This document shows, one piece after another, positions 31,715-43,555 of a stretch of DNA of 64,000 bases. The stretch comes from Multifurca ochricompacta (lineage: Eukaryota; Basidiomycota; Agaricomycetes; Russulales; Russulaceae): assembly GCA_022496185.1 (NCBI GenBank), contig WTXG01000181.1, positions 1 through 64,000 on the forward strand, read 5' to 3'. Position numbers and translations under genes: made by a program. The notes below the pieces were generated by a model, which was not told where the DNA came from, did no database searches, and saw only the letters and a list, made by a program, of their open reading frames with translations. Each line of letters opens with the position of its first letter. Position 1 is the stretch's first letter.

Positions 31715-33927
31715 ATGACCATCTTCGTAGATCTCTTTCTTGCCCTCTCTTTCATTGTCGTTCTCCAAACCATCCGTAACCGTAAAAGAACAGCCGGTCT
31801 ACCTTTACCCCCAGGTCCTCGACCTTTACCCCTCATTGGCAATGTCTTTGATATCCCACGCAATTATTCTTGGCTTAAATATACCAAGTATTCCAAGGAA
31901 TATGGTATCAATCATCTTTTTCTGTTTCTTTTTCTTTTCATACTTCCACTCACAACTAAAACGAACAGGTCCTATATTATCTTTTCATGTTTTCGGTCAA
32001 GTGATCGTTGTCTTAAACAATCTCAAGTCGGCGAAAGATTTGCTTGAGAAACGAGCAGATATTTATTCTGATCGTCCTGTAATCCCGTTCTTCGAAATGT
32101 ATGTTTTCCAGAGTGCGGTGTTCCCTTTTTTTCTTTCTTTTCTTGACCGATATGGCTTAGGGCTGGATGGGAGTGGTTGTTAGGCCTCGCAAGATACTCT
32201 GAGCCTTGGCGTCTAGGACGAAAGATTCTCGATCGTGGACTTCGTCCGGGAGCTGCAGCAACTTATCGACCCATGCAACAGGCAAAGACACACGCACTTC
32301 TCGGCCGGCTGTTGGCAAGCCCTGATGAATGGGAAGCACACATCGAACTGTTAGTCTGACAGGTTATCAGAATGATGCTGGGGGTTTTTTTTTTAATCGG
32401 TTACACAGGCTTCAAGGTGATTTGATACTGGCCCTGGCGTATGGCTATGACGTTCAAGGACCTGACGACAGGAAACTCGGCGTCACTAAATTGTTCTCCA
32501 AAGTTATTGTAGAAAACACACTTCCAGGAGCTCTTCTGGTCAACGATATTCCATTTTGTAATGAATGCCCTATCTCTCACCATCACCCTCTTTTTACTTC
32601 CTCTTTTTTTCTTTTTAGTGCGTCACATCCCTGAATGGTTACCATGGTTCAGCTACAAACCTCTTGCTCGTCGTGGCCACGATCTGGGGAAAGAAGTCAG
32701 AGATGAGCCAATCAAGTTTGTCAAAACGAGTATGGTAAGTAAGATATCAATATTTCTGAAATGGGAGAGTTCACATGATGAGCAATAGCTCAATGGGACA
32801 GCTCAACCCTCGCTTAGTCTGAATCAACTTCAAGAAATAGAAAAATTAACTGACAAAGAGCGTGAAGAGGGAGAGAAAGTGATGGCTGATGCTATTGGAA
32901 CCTTATATACAGGTCTGTATTAATGTTCAAAACTCCAAAGACTGGCGCCACATTGACATGATTCACAGCCGGCGCGGACACTGTATGTCTGGAAACTTTT
33001 ATTTCCAGACATATCTACCGACTCGACCACTCATTTCCTAGACCGTGTCTGCCATCATGACCTTTTTAACAGCGGTCTTGGTCCGTCCTGACATACAGAA
33101 GAAGTACAGGACGAACTTGATGCCGTTACGGGGAGAGAACGGCTCCCTACTTTTGACGATCGTCCCAAGTTACCTTTTGTTGACGCGGTGTGTAAGGAAG
33201 TTCTAAGGTGGAGGCCCATCACGCCTCTGGGTGAGTTTAATCTATATCTATCTGCTGTTTATTATAATCAATCTGAACATGTTTTGCGATCGGGAAGCTC
33301 TTCCTCATGCAACCACAAAAAGTGATGTCTACGAAGGTTTTTTCATACCCAAAGGTGTTGCAGGGTTCGTTTTTGAAATAAATTGTGAATAACGTTTTGC
33401 CCCCGCCAAATTACCAGGCTCCTTGGTGATTGGAAATACCTGGTATGCCAATATTTCTAATTCGCACACGCTTTTTGAGATGGGTTTTCTATTTTTTTTA
33501 ACAACACTTTTTCACAGGGCAATTTTACATGACCCAGATGTATATCCGGAACCTGACGCCTTCAAACCTGAGCGTTTCATTAACCCGGACGGGAGCGTGC
33601 GTGAGGATCCCGCTCTGACAACCGCGTTCGGATATGGAAGACGGATTTGTCCTGGAAGACACTTTGTCGATGCGACATTGTTCATTGTCGTCGCTTCCTT
33701 GCTCTCAGTTTTTGACATCAAGAGAGGACGGGAAGGTGAGGAGGGTTCTGGTGCTTTTGAGTACCGTGAGACATGTACTGGGAACCTCACAAGGTAAATT
33801 TCTTTCTTTTTGAAAGGGAATTTCAACAACTTGTCCATTTTTCTCTAGTCGGCCGAATCCGTTCCGATGTACTTTTGTACCTAGGGATAAAGGGGCCGAA
33901 GAACTACTGATTGGTCTTGATGGATAA
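31715..33927 (+). pseudogene. Cytochrome P450 monooxygenase 1, one frameshift
   Basis: Twelve exons: 31715-31904, 31969-32098, 32161-32349, 32409-32557, 32619-32734, 32789-32912, 32969-32982, 33042-33230, 33298-33354, 33418-33442, 33518-33793, 33849-33927. The N-terminal membrane anchor (FVDLFLALSFIVVLQTI) is followed by a basic stop and the hinge LPLPPGPRP. The I-helix AGADT is in the 14-nt exon. ExxR is KEVLR, the PERF motif is FKPERF and the haem loop is FGYGRRICPGRHF. Exon 8 is 189 nt where P450-2, -3 and -4 have 190. The missing base lies near 33101-33106 (CAGAAGAAGTACAGG against CAGAAGCGAGTGCAGG) and shifts the frame before ExxR. Everything else is sound, so inactivation is recent, or this is a sequence error. 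Introns are alignable with P450-2: a recent tandem duplicate. Confidence 0.85.
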
Positions 33928-34956
33928 GTGGATAGGAGATACAGCCAGTCCACTCTGGATGTATGTTATGTAATGTAATGTAAAATTTAGTTTAGTAGTT
34001 GTTGGAAAAAGAAAGAAATGCTAAGTAATGTTTTCAGGGTCGCTGGAGGGAGCATTTCGGGGGAACTGTGCCTGCGAGCGTCTTCCCTTGCATGATGAGA
34101 CCCTATGGAGAAGGACATCGGTCAATACATCCAATCCTTCATCGTCGTCGTCGATCGGCCGTAACTCTGACCCTAGGGCCATGGGCCACACACAGTACGG
34201 CTGGCTGATTAAAGCCGAGTGGGAGCCTGATGATCCATGATTGGAGGAGATTAAATATCGGCCGAAAGCATCATTTTTATTTTAGTGGCCCCCGAGGAAG
34301 TTAACTTAACTTAACTGGCGGCACGTTCATTCAATCCGCGGTAATGTGTGTTTAATGGAGGGAGAGATGAAAACTAGAGAAGAGAGAAGAGAGAAGAGAA
34401 GAGAAGAGAAGAGAAGAGAGGGAAGACGACGAGATAATCCATATTTCTAAGGGGACCGAGTAACTTTGGGTGGTTGGCTTAGTTTAGACCGTGTGTGCCA
34501 AACGTTGCCTGAGAGAAAGTTACGTTCGGTTTCTTGATTGCTTATTGCTTTGTTGTATAGTGTAAGGAATGAACGGGTATACGGCCCGGAACGCACACCG
34601 AATCCACCAAAGTGCCATGCTTCATGCCTCATATCTATCTATCATCAAGACAAGACTTTGTAAGCCAAAGAGGTCGGTGTTGTGCTAAGCGTCCGAGCTA
34701 TCATTGAGTTATCTAATCACAGAGGAGCGTGTAAGATCTCCAGAAAGGAAACTTCATAACTGAATTGAGCTGAGCTGATGTGATCCTTCACCGCGGGGGA
34801 TCAGATCGATCATCGCAAGTTCTTTATGAGGTAAAAGATAATACTTTTATAATTTGATAGGTACCGAGGAGACCGGGGAAGAAAGGCAATAGCAATACTA
34901 AAACTACAACTACATTTCCTGTAAAACGATGGAGCATTGTGAACATAAAAGGTTCA
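33928..34956. other. Intergenic between P450-1 and P450-2
   Basis: No gene seen. It contains a GA-rich simple repeat (AGAGAAGAGAAG type) at about 34375-34425. The last 60 bp align with the P450-1 promoter and 5' leader. Confidence 0.6.
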
Positions 34957-37206
34957 ATGAGGGAACGACTTGGACCCCATCATGGCATTCACGATTGGGA
35001 TTCTCTTCTCTCTTTCCTTGTCGTTCTCCAAACCATTCGTAACCGTAAAAAAACAAAAACAGCCGGTCTACCTTTACCCCCAGGTCCTCGACCTTTCCCT
35101 CTCATTGGCAATGTCTTTGATATCCCACAAGAGTTTTCTTGGCTCACATATACCAAGTTTTCCAAGGAATATGGTATCAATCATCTTTTTCTGTTTCTTT
35201 TTCTTTTCATACTTCCACTCACAACTAAAACGAACAGGTCCTATATTATCCTTTCATGTTTTCGGTCAAGTGATCATTGTCTTAAACAATCTCAAGTCGG
35301 CGAAAGATTTGCTTGAGAAACGAGCAGATATTTATTCTGATCGTCCTGTAATCCCATTCTACGAAATGTATGCGAGGTTCCCCCCACCCCTTTCTTTTTT
35401 TTTCTCGTTTGACTGATACGGCTCAGGGCGGGATGGCAGTGGTTGATGGCCCTCGCAAGATACTCTGAACATTGGCGTCTAGGACGAAAGATTCTCGATC
35501 GTGGACTTCGTCCGGGAGCTGCAGCAATTTACCGTCCCGTGCAACAGGCAAAGACACGCGTACTCCTTGGCCGGCTGTTGGCAAGCCCTGATGAATGGGA
35601 AGCACACATCGAACTGTTAGTCGTACACGTATCGGAATGATGCTGGTTTTTTTTAAAAAAAAAAACGGTTACACAGGCTTCAAGGTGATTTGATACTGGC
35701 TATGGCGTATGGTTACGACCTCCAAGGGCTTGACGACAGGAAACTCGGCGTCGCTAAAAAGTTAACAAAAATTTCAAGAAGAGCCACACTTCCAGGAGCT
35801 CTCCTGGTTAACGATCTTCCACTTTGTAATCCCTCCCTATCTCTCATCCATGATCCTATTTACTTACCGTTATCCCCCCCCCCTTTTTTTTTTTCTTAGT
35901 GCGTCACATCCCTGAATGGTTACCATGGTTCAGCTACAAACCTCTTGCTCGTCGTGGCCACGATTTAGGGCAAGAGCTCATTAATGAGCCGATCAAGTTT
36001 GTCAAAACGGGTATGGTAAGCAAGAGACTTGTAATGTTGGGTATTCGTGGAGAGCTCACATGACGGGCAACAGCTAAATGGGACAGCGCAACCGTCGCTT
36101 GCTCTTGAACAGCTTCAAGAATTAGAAAAACTAAGCGGAACGGAGCGAGAAGAGGCAGAGAAAGTGATGGTTGGTGCTATTGGAACGTTGTATACAGGTC
36201 TGTGTATTATAATGTCCAAGGATTGGGGCCACGTTGACCTGATTGTCTGTTTATAGCTGGCGTGGACACTGTATGTCTGGAAACCTTTATTGGCAGACAT
36301 ATCTACCGACTCGACCACTCATTTTCTAGACTGTGTCTGCCATCATGACCTTTTTGATAGCCCTTTTGCTCCGCCCTGACATACAGAAGCGAGTGCAGGA
36401 CGAACTTGATGCCGTTACGGGGAGAGAACGGCTCCCTACTTTTGACGATCGTCCCAAGTTACCTTTTGTTGAAGCGGTGTGTAAGGAAATTCTAAGGTGG
36501 AGGCCTGTTGCGCCTCTTGGTGAGTTTAACTGCAGTAATACCGAAACCAGAGAATCTGAGCATGTTTATGACCTGGAAGCTGTTCCTCATGCGACCACAA
36601 AGGATGATGTTTACGAAGGCTTTTTCATACCTAAAGGTGTGTTCCCTTGTTGTGCAGGGTTCGTTTTTGAAATAAATGTGAATAACGTTTGCCGCGCATA
36701 TCCTACCAGGCGCCTTGGTGATTGGAAATACCTGGTATACAATTCTATTAGCATACTTTTGAGATGGTTTTAACACTTTCACAGGGCAATTTTACATGAC
36801 CCGGAAATATATTCGGAACCCGACGTTTTCAAACCCGAACGTTACCTTAACCTTGATGGAAGTGTGCGCGACGACCCCACTCTGACAGTGGCATTTGGAT
36901 ATGGAAGACGTATATGCCCTGGAAGGCACCTTGTCGATGCGACATTGTTCATTGTCGTCGCTTCCTTGCTCTCTGTTTTCAACGTAAAGAAGAGACAGGA
37001 TGCTGGGGGTGCCGGAGGTTCTTCCGAGTACACGTATACTGGAGCACACGTTAGGTAAATTTTTTCATTTTTTTTTCGTTGGAAAAGAGAGTAAAAACTT
37101 ATTTCATTTCTCTAGTCGGCCGAATCCCTTCCCATGTACTATCGTACCTAGAGATAAGAGGGCCGAAGAACTGATTATTTCGGACACGATGGCCACGGGG
37201 TCCTGA
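34957..37206 (+). CDS. Cytochrome P450 monooxygenase 2 (523 aa, abnormal N terminus)
   Basis: Exons: 34957-35173, 35238-35367, 35427-35615, 35677-35825, 35900-36015, 36074-36197, 36257-36270, 36330-36519, 36580-36636, 36710-36734, 36785-37054, 37116-37206. They sum to a multiple of three and give an open frame. Motifs: hinge LPLPPGPRP, I-helix AGVDT (14-nt exon), ExxR KEILR, FKPERY, haem loop FGYGRRICPGRHL, C-terminal PFPCTIVPRDKRAEEL. It would use O2 and electrons from an ER reductase to hydroxylate an unknown small molecule. The first in-frame ATG gives a hydrophilic start (MRERLGPHHGIHDWD) and only a short hydrophobic run. At the position of the P450-1 start codon the sequence reads ATTGGG, so the proper anchor has been lost. 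Substrate and exact CYP family cannot be told from sequence alone. Confidence 0.82.
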
Positions 37207-37715
37207 TAAGAGGGATGGAACAGAGATGTAGTCTGCTCTCACCATTCTCCCTTGTCACCTGTTTCAGCGGTCCACGTGACTGAACTTAGATTGACGGATG
37301 TATACTATGTGTTCATGTATCGTATCGATGTGTCGATGTTTCGATGTTAAATACTTGGTTGCTTGGTTGTTGGACCTGATATCCAGCAGCTGGAAACACT
37401 TACTGCATTTTTACGTCGGAGGCTCGCCCTGGTCAAGGTTGTACTTGGCCCACGAGTCACCATCACGGTGACGTGTCACATCATAGACATTCTAGGTACC
37501 CTACCCCACGCTAAGAATTTGATTTGTAACTAAGACACAGATGCAGTCTCAGAAACTAGAGCACTCTCCCCTACCAACCCAGGCCTCGCATGGATCATAT
37601 GATGTCATTGATTTAATTGGGGTACATTATGGTTTATAAGACTATGCTGCGACTCACCACAACCATATCCCTCACCAGTCTCCCTTCACCGTGCAACGTG
37701 CGACGGAATAGAATC
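37207..37715. other. Intergenic, P450-3 upstream region
   Basis: About 500 bp with no gene. No clear TATA box at the usual distance from the ATG at 37716. An in-frame upstream extension to 37617 exists, but the anchor sequence starts properly at 37716. Confidence 0.5.
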
Positions 37716-39993
37716 ATGTTTCCTCTGATCTATCTCGTTGATTTTCTCGCGATCCTATTTTTCTTTGCCATTCTTCGCACTATACGTGATCGTTATCAGA
37801 GGAGGACGACGGGACTAGTACCTTACCCTCCTGGTCCTCCACCTCTTCCCGTCATTGGGAATCTCTTCGATATCCCAAAAGAGTTCTCTTGGCTCACATA
37901 TACTGAGTTATCTAAGAAATATGGTACGTGTCCCGCCCTCCTTGGCATGGGTTCTGCGTTCCCTTACAACTCGAATCACAGGGAATATCTTGTTCTTCCG
38001 CGTCTTCGGGCAAGTCATCATCGTCTTAAACTCCCCCAAGCCCGCAAAGGATCTGCTCGAGAAGCGTGCAGATATCTACTCTGATCGTTCAGTCATCCCA
38101 TTCTACGAAATGTCCGGTGCTTTCATTATTACGTTTTTTTTCTTTTTCTTTTTGAAGTTCCTTCCCTGACTGAAGTTCTGAACTCCAGGGCAGATTTTCA
38201 ATTTTCTTTGGCATTTAAGAGATACGGCGAGCCTTGGCGTTTAGGACGCAGGCTCCTTGATCGTGGGCTTCGCCCGGGAGCAGCGGCATCATACCGTCCT
38301 GTCCAACAGGCAAGGGCGCGGGCTCTTCTCTTACGACTGTTGACGAGCCCTCATGAATTGGAAGCGCACATCGAGCTGTTAGTGGCCTATGCTCTGACAC
38401 GCGCTAGCTTCCTCACTTCCTTACCTCAAATCGCTTTCTTTTCTTTTTCTCAAGCTTCCAGGGGGAGTTGATACTGGCTATGGCGTATGGCTATGAGGTC
38501 CAAGGGCGTGACGACAGTATGATAGACGTTCCTAGAAGGTTGAACGAGATTGGGATAGCAACTGCGCTTCCGGGCGCTCTCCTTGTTAATGATCTTCCTT
38601 TCCGTATGTGATACCTCCCTCCTCGCTGGCTAGCACAGTCTACTAACGAGTTATCTCCCTCAGTGCGACACATACCTGAATGGTTACCATGGTTAAGCTA
38701 CCAACCGCTTGCGCGCCTCGGTCGCGATCTGACGCGAGTGGCGATTAATGAGCCCATTCGTTTCGTTAAGGAAAGTATGGTAAGTGCGGTATTTGATCCC
38801 TGCCTTACTAGGGAGTGCTGCCTGGTGCATTCATTATACTCCCCGTAGCTCAATGGTACAGCACGACCCTCACTTGCTCTCGAAAATTTCCAACATGCGG
38901 AGAAATTGAAAGGACAGCAACGTGAGAAGGTCGATAAAACGATTGTCGAGGCCTTAGGGTCCTTATACACAGGTTTCATAATTTCTATACTGCTGAAACG
39001 AACGAAAATCATGTTGACAAAACTCTCCATATAGCTGGGGTAGATACCGTACGTCCACAAACGGTCACCTGTAAAACATGCCAACCTACTCGAAGCCCCT
39101 TCGTTTTATAGACGGTCTCTGCCATGCTGTCCTTTTTCTTGGCCGTTGTTCTCCGTCCTGACTTACAGAAAAGAGCACAAGACGAAATCGATGCTGTCAC
39201 GGGACGAGAGCGGCTCCCTACTTTCGAGGATCGCACAAAGTTGCCATTTGTCGATGCGGTGTGCAAGGAAGTTCTCCGGTGGCAGCCTGTTACTCCTTTG
39301 GGTGAGTTCAATATTCTATCACAAGCGAGGAATTCAGACACGCGTGTTCATGACCTACAGGTGTGCCTCATGCGGCAAGAGGATGACATTTATGAGGGCT
39401 ACTTCATACCCAAAGGTGCGTCAGTACTTTATTTCGAGCTGTGTCACATGGTCTTCAACAATGCATTTATATACTTGCAGGTGCTGTGGTGATCGGAAAT
39501 ACCTGGTGAGTGATTCTTGGTATGCTCCACGGCACATTTGACGTTCGGTAGGGCAATTTACATGACCCGGAGATGTATCCGGACCCCGAAGCCTTCAAAC
39601 CCGAGCGCTTCCTCAACCCAGATGGGAGTTTGCGTGACGACCCGACTCTATTGGCGGCGTTTGGGTTTGGAAAGCGTGTTTGTCCTGCGAAACATTTCGT
39701 CGACGCAACTTGTTTATCGTCGTCGCTTCCCTTTTCTCCTCTTTCAACATCGAGAAAGGGCCGTGCGTTGATGGCCGACCCTTCGAGTATTCCTATACTG
39801 GCTCTCTCGCTAGGTATTTGCGTTTATCCCCATTCACGCGGAGAGAGGAAGGGGAATTGGACGGGGTTGAAGAAGGAGAGCTGATTAGCTCGTCACTGAT
39901 AGTCGCCCTAACCCGTTCCCGTGTACCATCGTCGCCAGGGATAAAAGAGCCAAAGAACTCATCGACGCAGATAGGATGGCGCACTGCACATGA
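37716..39993 (+). pseudogene. Cytochrome P450 monooxygenase 3, three indels
   Basis: Exons follow the shared plan: 37716-37923, 37982-38111, 38189-38377, 38455-38603, 38664-38779, 38849-38972, 39035-39048, 39112-39301, 39361-39415, 39481-39505, 39552-39813, 39903-39993. It has a good anchor (LIYLVDFLAILFFFAIL), hinge PYPPGPPP, I-helix AGVDT, ExxR KEVLR, FKPERF and haem loop FGFGKRVCPAKHF (Ala in place of the usual Gly after CP). Exon 9 is 2 nt short (55 instead of 57), exon 11 has a TTT for the TTTT found in the paralogues near 39560, and one base is lost near 39709 after the haem loop. Using a later acceptor (39378) would bypass only the first. It is probably a pseudogene. It is more diverged from P450-1 and -2 than they are from each other. 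Confidence 0.82.
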
Positions 39994-41126
39994 GGGATGT
40001 ATGCAGCTGGTAATACCGTGTTGTGGTTGGAGTGTACAGTGTTTGCACATCACTCGAATGATACTTTCCTTGGGTGGTCAATGTGGTCTTGATGGTCTTG
40101 ACTGGTGTCTTGTAAGGACCAATTGCATCGCGCGAAACACCCAGCTCCGGCCATTGCTCAATTCCGGATTGGCCCACTTGCTCGCATGCTCACTCAACCC
40201 ATCGCTTTATTTCAATACTACTCTCTCTGACACTCAATACTCTTTAAACTTCTTTCCGAGCAGGAGTAAATACGACCATAAATCAAAGGTACTCTATTTC
40301 GGGTTTCGGGTCTATTCTCGCTCCGGGCCGGTGCCCCTTTCCATAAACATTCTCTTGACTCTTGACTCTCTCCACTACAACTTGGGATATCGATATCTTT
40401 ACTTTTTTTACAAAACAGGGACACTCAGGTATAAAACAAAGCTCGTAGGTCCAGCTAAGAAATAAGGCTGTTGTCTCACCTTTTCTCTCTAAGTGGCGTG
40501 CTAAACTCAGCAGCGAATAAGTCGTCAAAGAAGTTATCGACGAACAACTCAACTCTCACACGCGAAGTTTCAACTCGAAGAATTATATAATCGAACGGGC
40601 TTTATATACTTTGTGTCTCATCCTCTCCTGGCAGATTTGGGCTCTCTCTGGAACAACACAACACCGCTCCGAACTCATAGTACACACTCTTTATTAAATC
40701 TCAAAAGAAGTGACAGGTGCGCGATAAGGAATGCCTTGGTTGACCCCGAAGTCTTGGATCACCTTGTCAAAAAAGCTTTCGCGAGTTCTAGAACGAACTA
40801 TATAACTATCGCTCTTCACTAATGGGGCTCGCGGCTCGGAGCATTTTCCGGTCACACACTCAGCCCAACGTCGTCAACTTTATTTTTCAAAAAAGGCGTT
40901 GTCCCCCTCTCTCTGCCCCTTTGAGGGTCTATTTCCTGCCCGTGCCGAAAAAGCAAACAAAAAAACGGGTGTGTGTGTGTCTCTCGGGCAGCTTTTCGCG
41001 ACAACATTCCCCGTGGCAACTACGAGGTGGCGGCCCTTGGATTCATGGCCCCCTAGATACGGAGGTACTTAGACAACGAGTCGTACTACGCTCTCCCGCA
41101 GCCGCAGCTGGTATGGGCGAAAGGGG
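39994..41126. other. Intergenic between convergent P450-3 and P450-4
   Basis: No coding region I can support. It contains poly-A/T runs (41221-41250) and short GT repeats (40969-40980 and 41270-41280). Both flanking genes end into this region. Confidence 0.5.
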
Positions 41127-43555
41127 TCAAGCCAACACGCCAGCTTTTATCAAATCCTCTGCGACTTTATCTCTCGGGGTGATCGAACAGTCGAACTTAG
41201 CTGGTTGGCTGCATTCATTCCAAAAAAAAAAAGCCGAAAAAAAAAAAGACCTGGTCAGCCATCAAGGGGTGTGTGTGTGGACGGTAGGATGATGATAGAG
41301 CAGTATGATGATGGTTTTTGTTACAACTCACATGGCGATCCTGCCCTCGACCGAGGTCGCGACCTCAATCGGGATGTCGTTTCCGTCCTTGTTTTTTGCC
41401 TTTGTCACGTTGAACACTGACAACACGGACGATATGACCACGAAGAGGGTCGCGTCGACGAAATGACGCCCTGGACAGATCCGCTTGCCGGCTCCGAACG
41501 CGAGGAGGATCGTCGGGTCATCTCGGAAGGTGCCGTCTTCTTTGTTAAGGAACCGCTCCGGTTTGAACGTTTCTGGGTCAGGGTAAAGTTTTGGATTGTG
41601 CAGGATCGCCCTGAGAGAGAGAGCGCGCGCACGTGCACGTGCAACAACACCAACCAACCAAACTCGGAAGTTAGAAAAATCTGTGTGAACACTGTCCTCA
41701 ATATCTATCTACGTACGTACCATGCGTCAGCGATGACGATTGCGCCTATCAAAGAGACGAGGCCCCAAAAAAGGGGGAGGGGGAGAGGGAGGAGAAGAAG
41801 GTTTTTTGATGAGAACGATGATGGGGCGTGAGACACACACGGCGAACGGACCGCGCGATCGCATCAAACGAACCTTTGGGAATGAAGAAGCCCTTGTAGA
41901 TGTCATCCTCCGTTGACGCATGGGGAACACCTAATCAGACCAAACGAGATAATAATTTGGAACGCTGTTAGTTTTATCATGTCAATGGGGAACGTTGTTG
42001 GACGCTTCTCACCCATGGGGGTTACCATCTGCCATCTTAGTAACTCCTTGCACATCGCTTCGATATACGGAAGACGCGACTTGTCATCGGACGTGGGCAG
42101 TCTGTCTCTTGAGACGACAGAATCTAATTCTGCTTGTGCTCGCTTCTGGACTTCTGGATAGATGGCAAGCGCGAGAAACAGAGAAGACATCGAAGACCCA
42201 GCCTTTGGTTATGTGCGTCAGTTCAAGAGGCTTGTAAAAAGTAACGAGGAAACGTGCTGTATCTGAACCGGCTGATAATTCAAATTCAACGTAAGCATCT
42301 CTGGGAGGCTTTCGTGCGTGAAGAATACCATGGCTCGCTCACCTTGGAACATAGATCCTAAAGTGTCTTTGATTATTTGCTCCGTCACTTGACGTTCTAA
42401 ACCATCGAGATTCTCAGCCTCCTGAAGGTATTCCCCTGCCAAAGACGGTATCGCCGTGCCCTCTTGCTGTAGTCCAATTAGTCGAGATGAATGGTAGAGG
42501 GTGCTGTTACTGCGGACCATAGCATTCTTTACAAAGTCAATAGGCTCGTTCTTCATCCTCTGGCTCAACTCCCTACACATGCCAGCTAAAGGCTCATAAG
42601 TAAACCATGGGAACCACGAAGGGACGTGTTTCACTGAAAAAAAGAAAAAACTGTGAGTCAATCGAATAAAGGTCCAAGATAGAGGTCCGCACGAAACGGG
42701 AGGTGATTCACCAATGCCGCTCCAGGTACGGCAAGCCGTGACATGATCTCGCCCGTTACGCGTACGGGTATCATAATTTTGTCGTTCTCTTTCAAGTCGT
42801 AGCCGTATGTGAGGGACATGATAAGTCTTCCTTGGAGACTGTGTGCGTGTAGAGGTCAACGTTTGTTCGGACTAGACTACCAATACCGTGTCACACTAAC
42901 AGATCGACGTGAGCCCGGAAGTCCTTTGGGGTTGAGAGCAACTGTCCGAGAAATATGCGAGTCTTTTCCTCGATCAGCTGTCGATGCAAGGCTGTCGCAC
43001 CAGGCCGGAGGCTGCGATCCAACAACCTTCTACCTTCGCGCCATGCTCTTCCTTTCTTAGCGATGGGCAATGTCCAATCCACATCCATTCTGAAGTTTTT
43101 TCAGGAGTCATCAGCGCTCGAGACAAAATAAAACACAGGACACAGGACACAGGTTAAGCGCACAACTCAAATATTGGCACGGGGGGTCGATCCGCGTACA
43201 GTTCCCCGCGCTTTTCGAGCAGATCCTTGACGGAATTCAGCGAGCACAGCACGACAACTATTTGACCGAAAAGTCGAAGACACACGACATCGCCTGATAT
43301 CACACACTTTGGTTTCAGGGGGAGGCGGCGTCGTGGGAAGATCCAGCCCGTACCGTATTTTTTAGACAGGTCAGCATAAGCAGCCCATGGTGATCGTTTC
43401 GGGACATCGAGCAAGTTTCCTATAACTGGCCACGATGGCGGTCCGGGAGGATATGGGAGACCCCTTCGCCTCCTATGGTCACGGAAAGCAATGAGAGTGT
43501 AGATAAAAACAGAAAGCGCGAGACAATCCACTGTCACAATGAGAGAGAACTGCAT
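41127..43555 (-). CDS. Cytochrome P450 monooxygenase 4, apparently intact (517 aa)
   Basis: Exons from the 5' end: 43555-43354, 43293-43164, 43089-42901, 42838-42693, 42633-42518, 42466-42343, 42271-42258, 42202-42013, 41930-41874, 41745-41721, 41610-41332, 41208-41127. They sum to 518 codons. Exons 2, 3, 5, 6, 7, 8, 9 and 10 have exactly the lengths of P450-2. The start is the ATG at 43553-43555. Anchor SLIVTVDCLALSVFIYTLIAF, basic RDHRRRR, hinge LPYPPGPP; I-helix AGSDT in the 14-nt exon, ExxR KELLR, FKPERF, haem loop FGAGKRICPGRHF, C terminus KFDCSITPRDKVAEDL. The intron after the micro-exon starts with GC instead of GT. It is an ER-anchored monooxygenase with unknown substrate. It lies inverted and is the most diverged member of the cluster. 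Confidence 0.87.
42258..42271 (-). other. 14-nt micro-exon of P450-4 (I-helix AGSDT)
   Basis: CCGGTTCAGATACA between a standard AG acceptor and a GC donor (GCACGT). The equivalents are 32969-32982, 36257-36270 and 39035-39048 in the other three genes. Each is 14 nt and supplies the Gly-x-Asp-Thr of the oxygen-activation motif. Confidence 0.85.

Noticed and set aside
39680..40465. 261-codon frame after the P450-3 haem region
   Set aside because: The first part is P450-3 after a frameshift; the rest runs through the last intron and intergenic DNA by chance.
29885..43555. P450 group as a secondary-metabolite gene cluster
   Set aside because: No backbone synthase, transferase, transporter or regulator is present, and two of four P450s are broken; it is a tandem P450 family.
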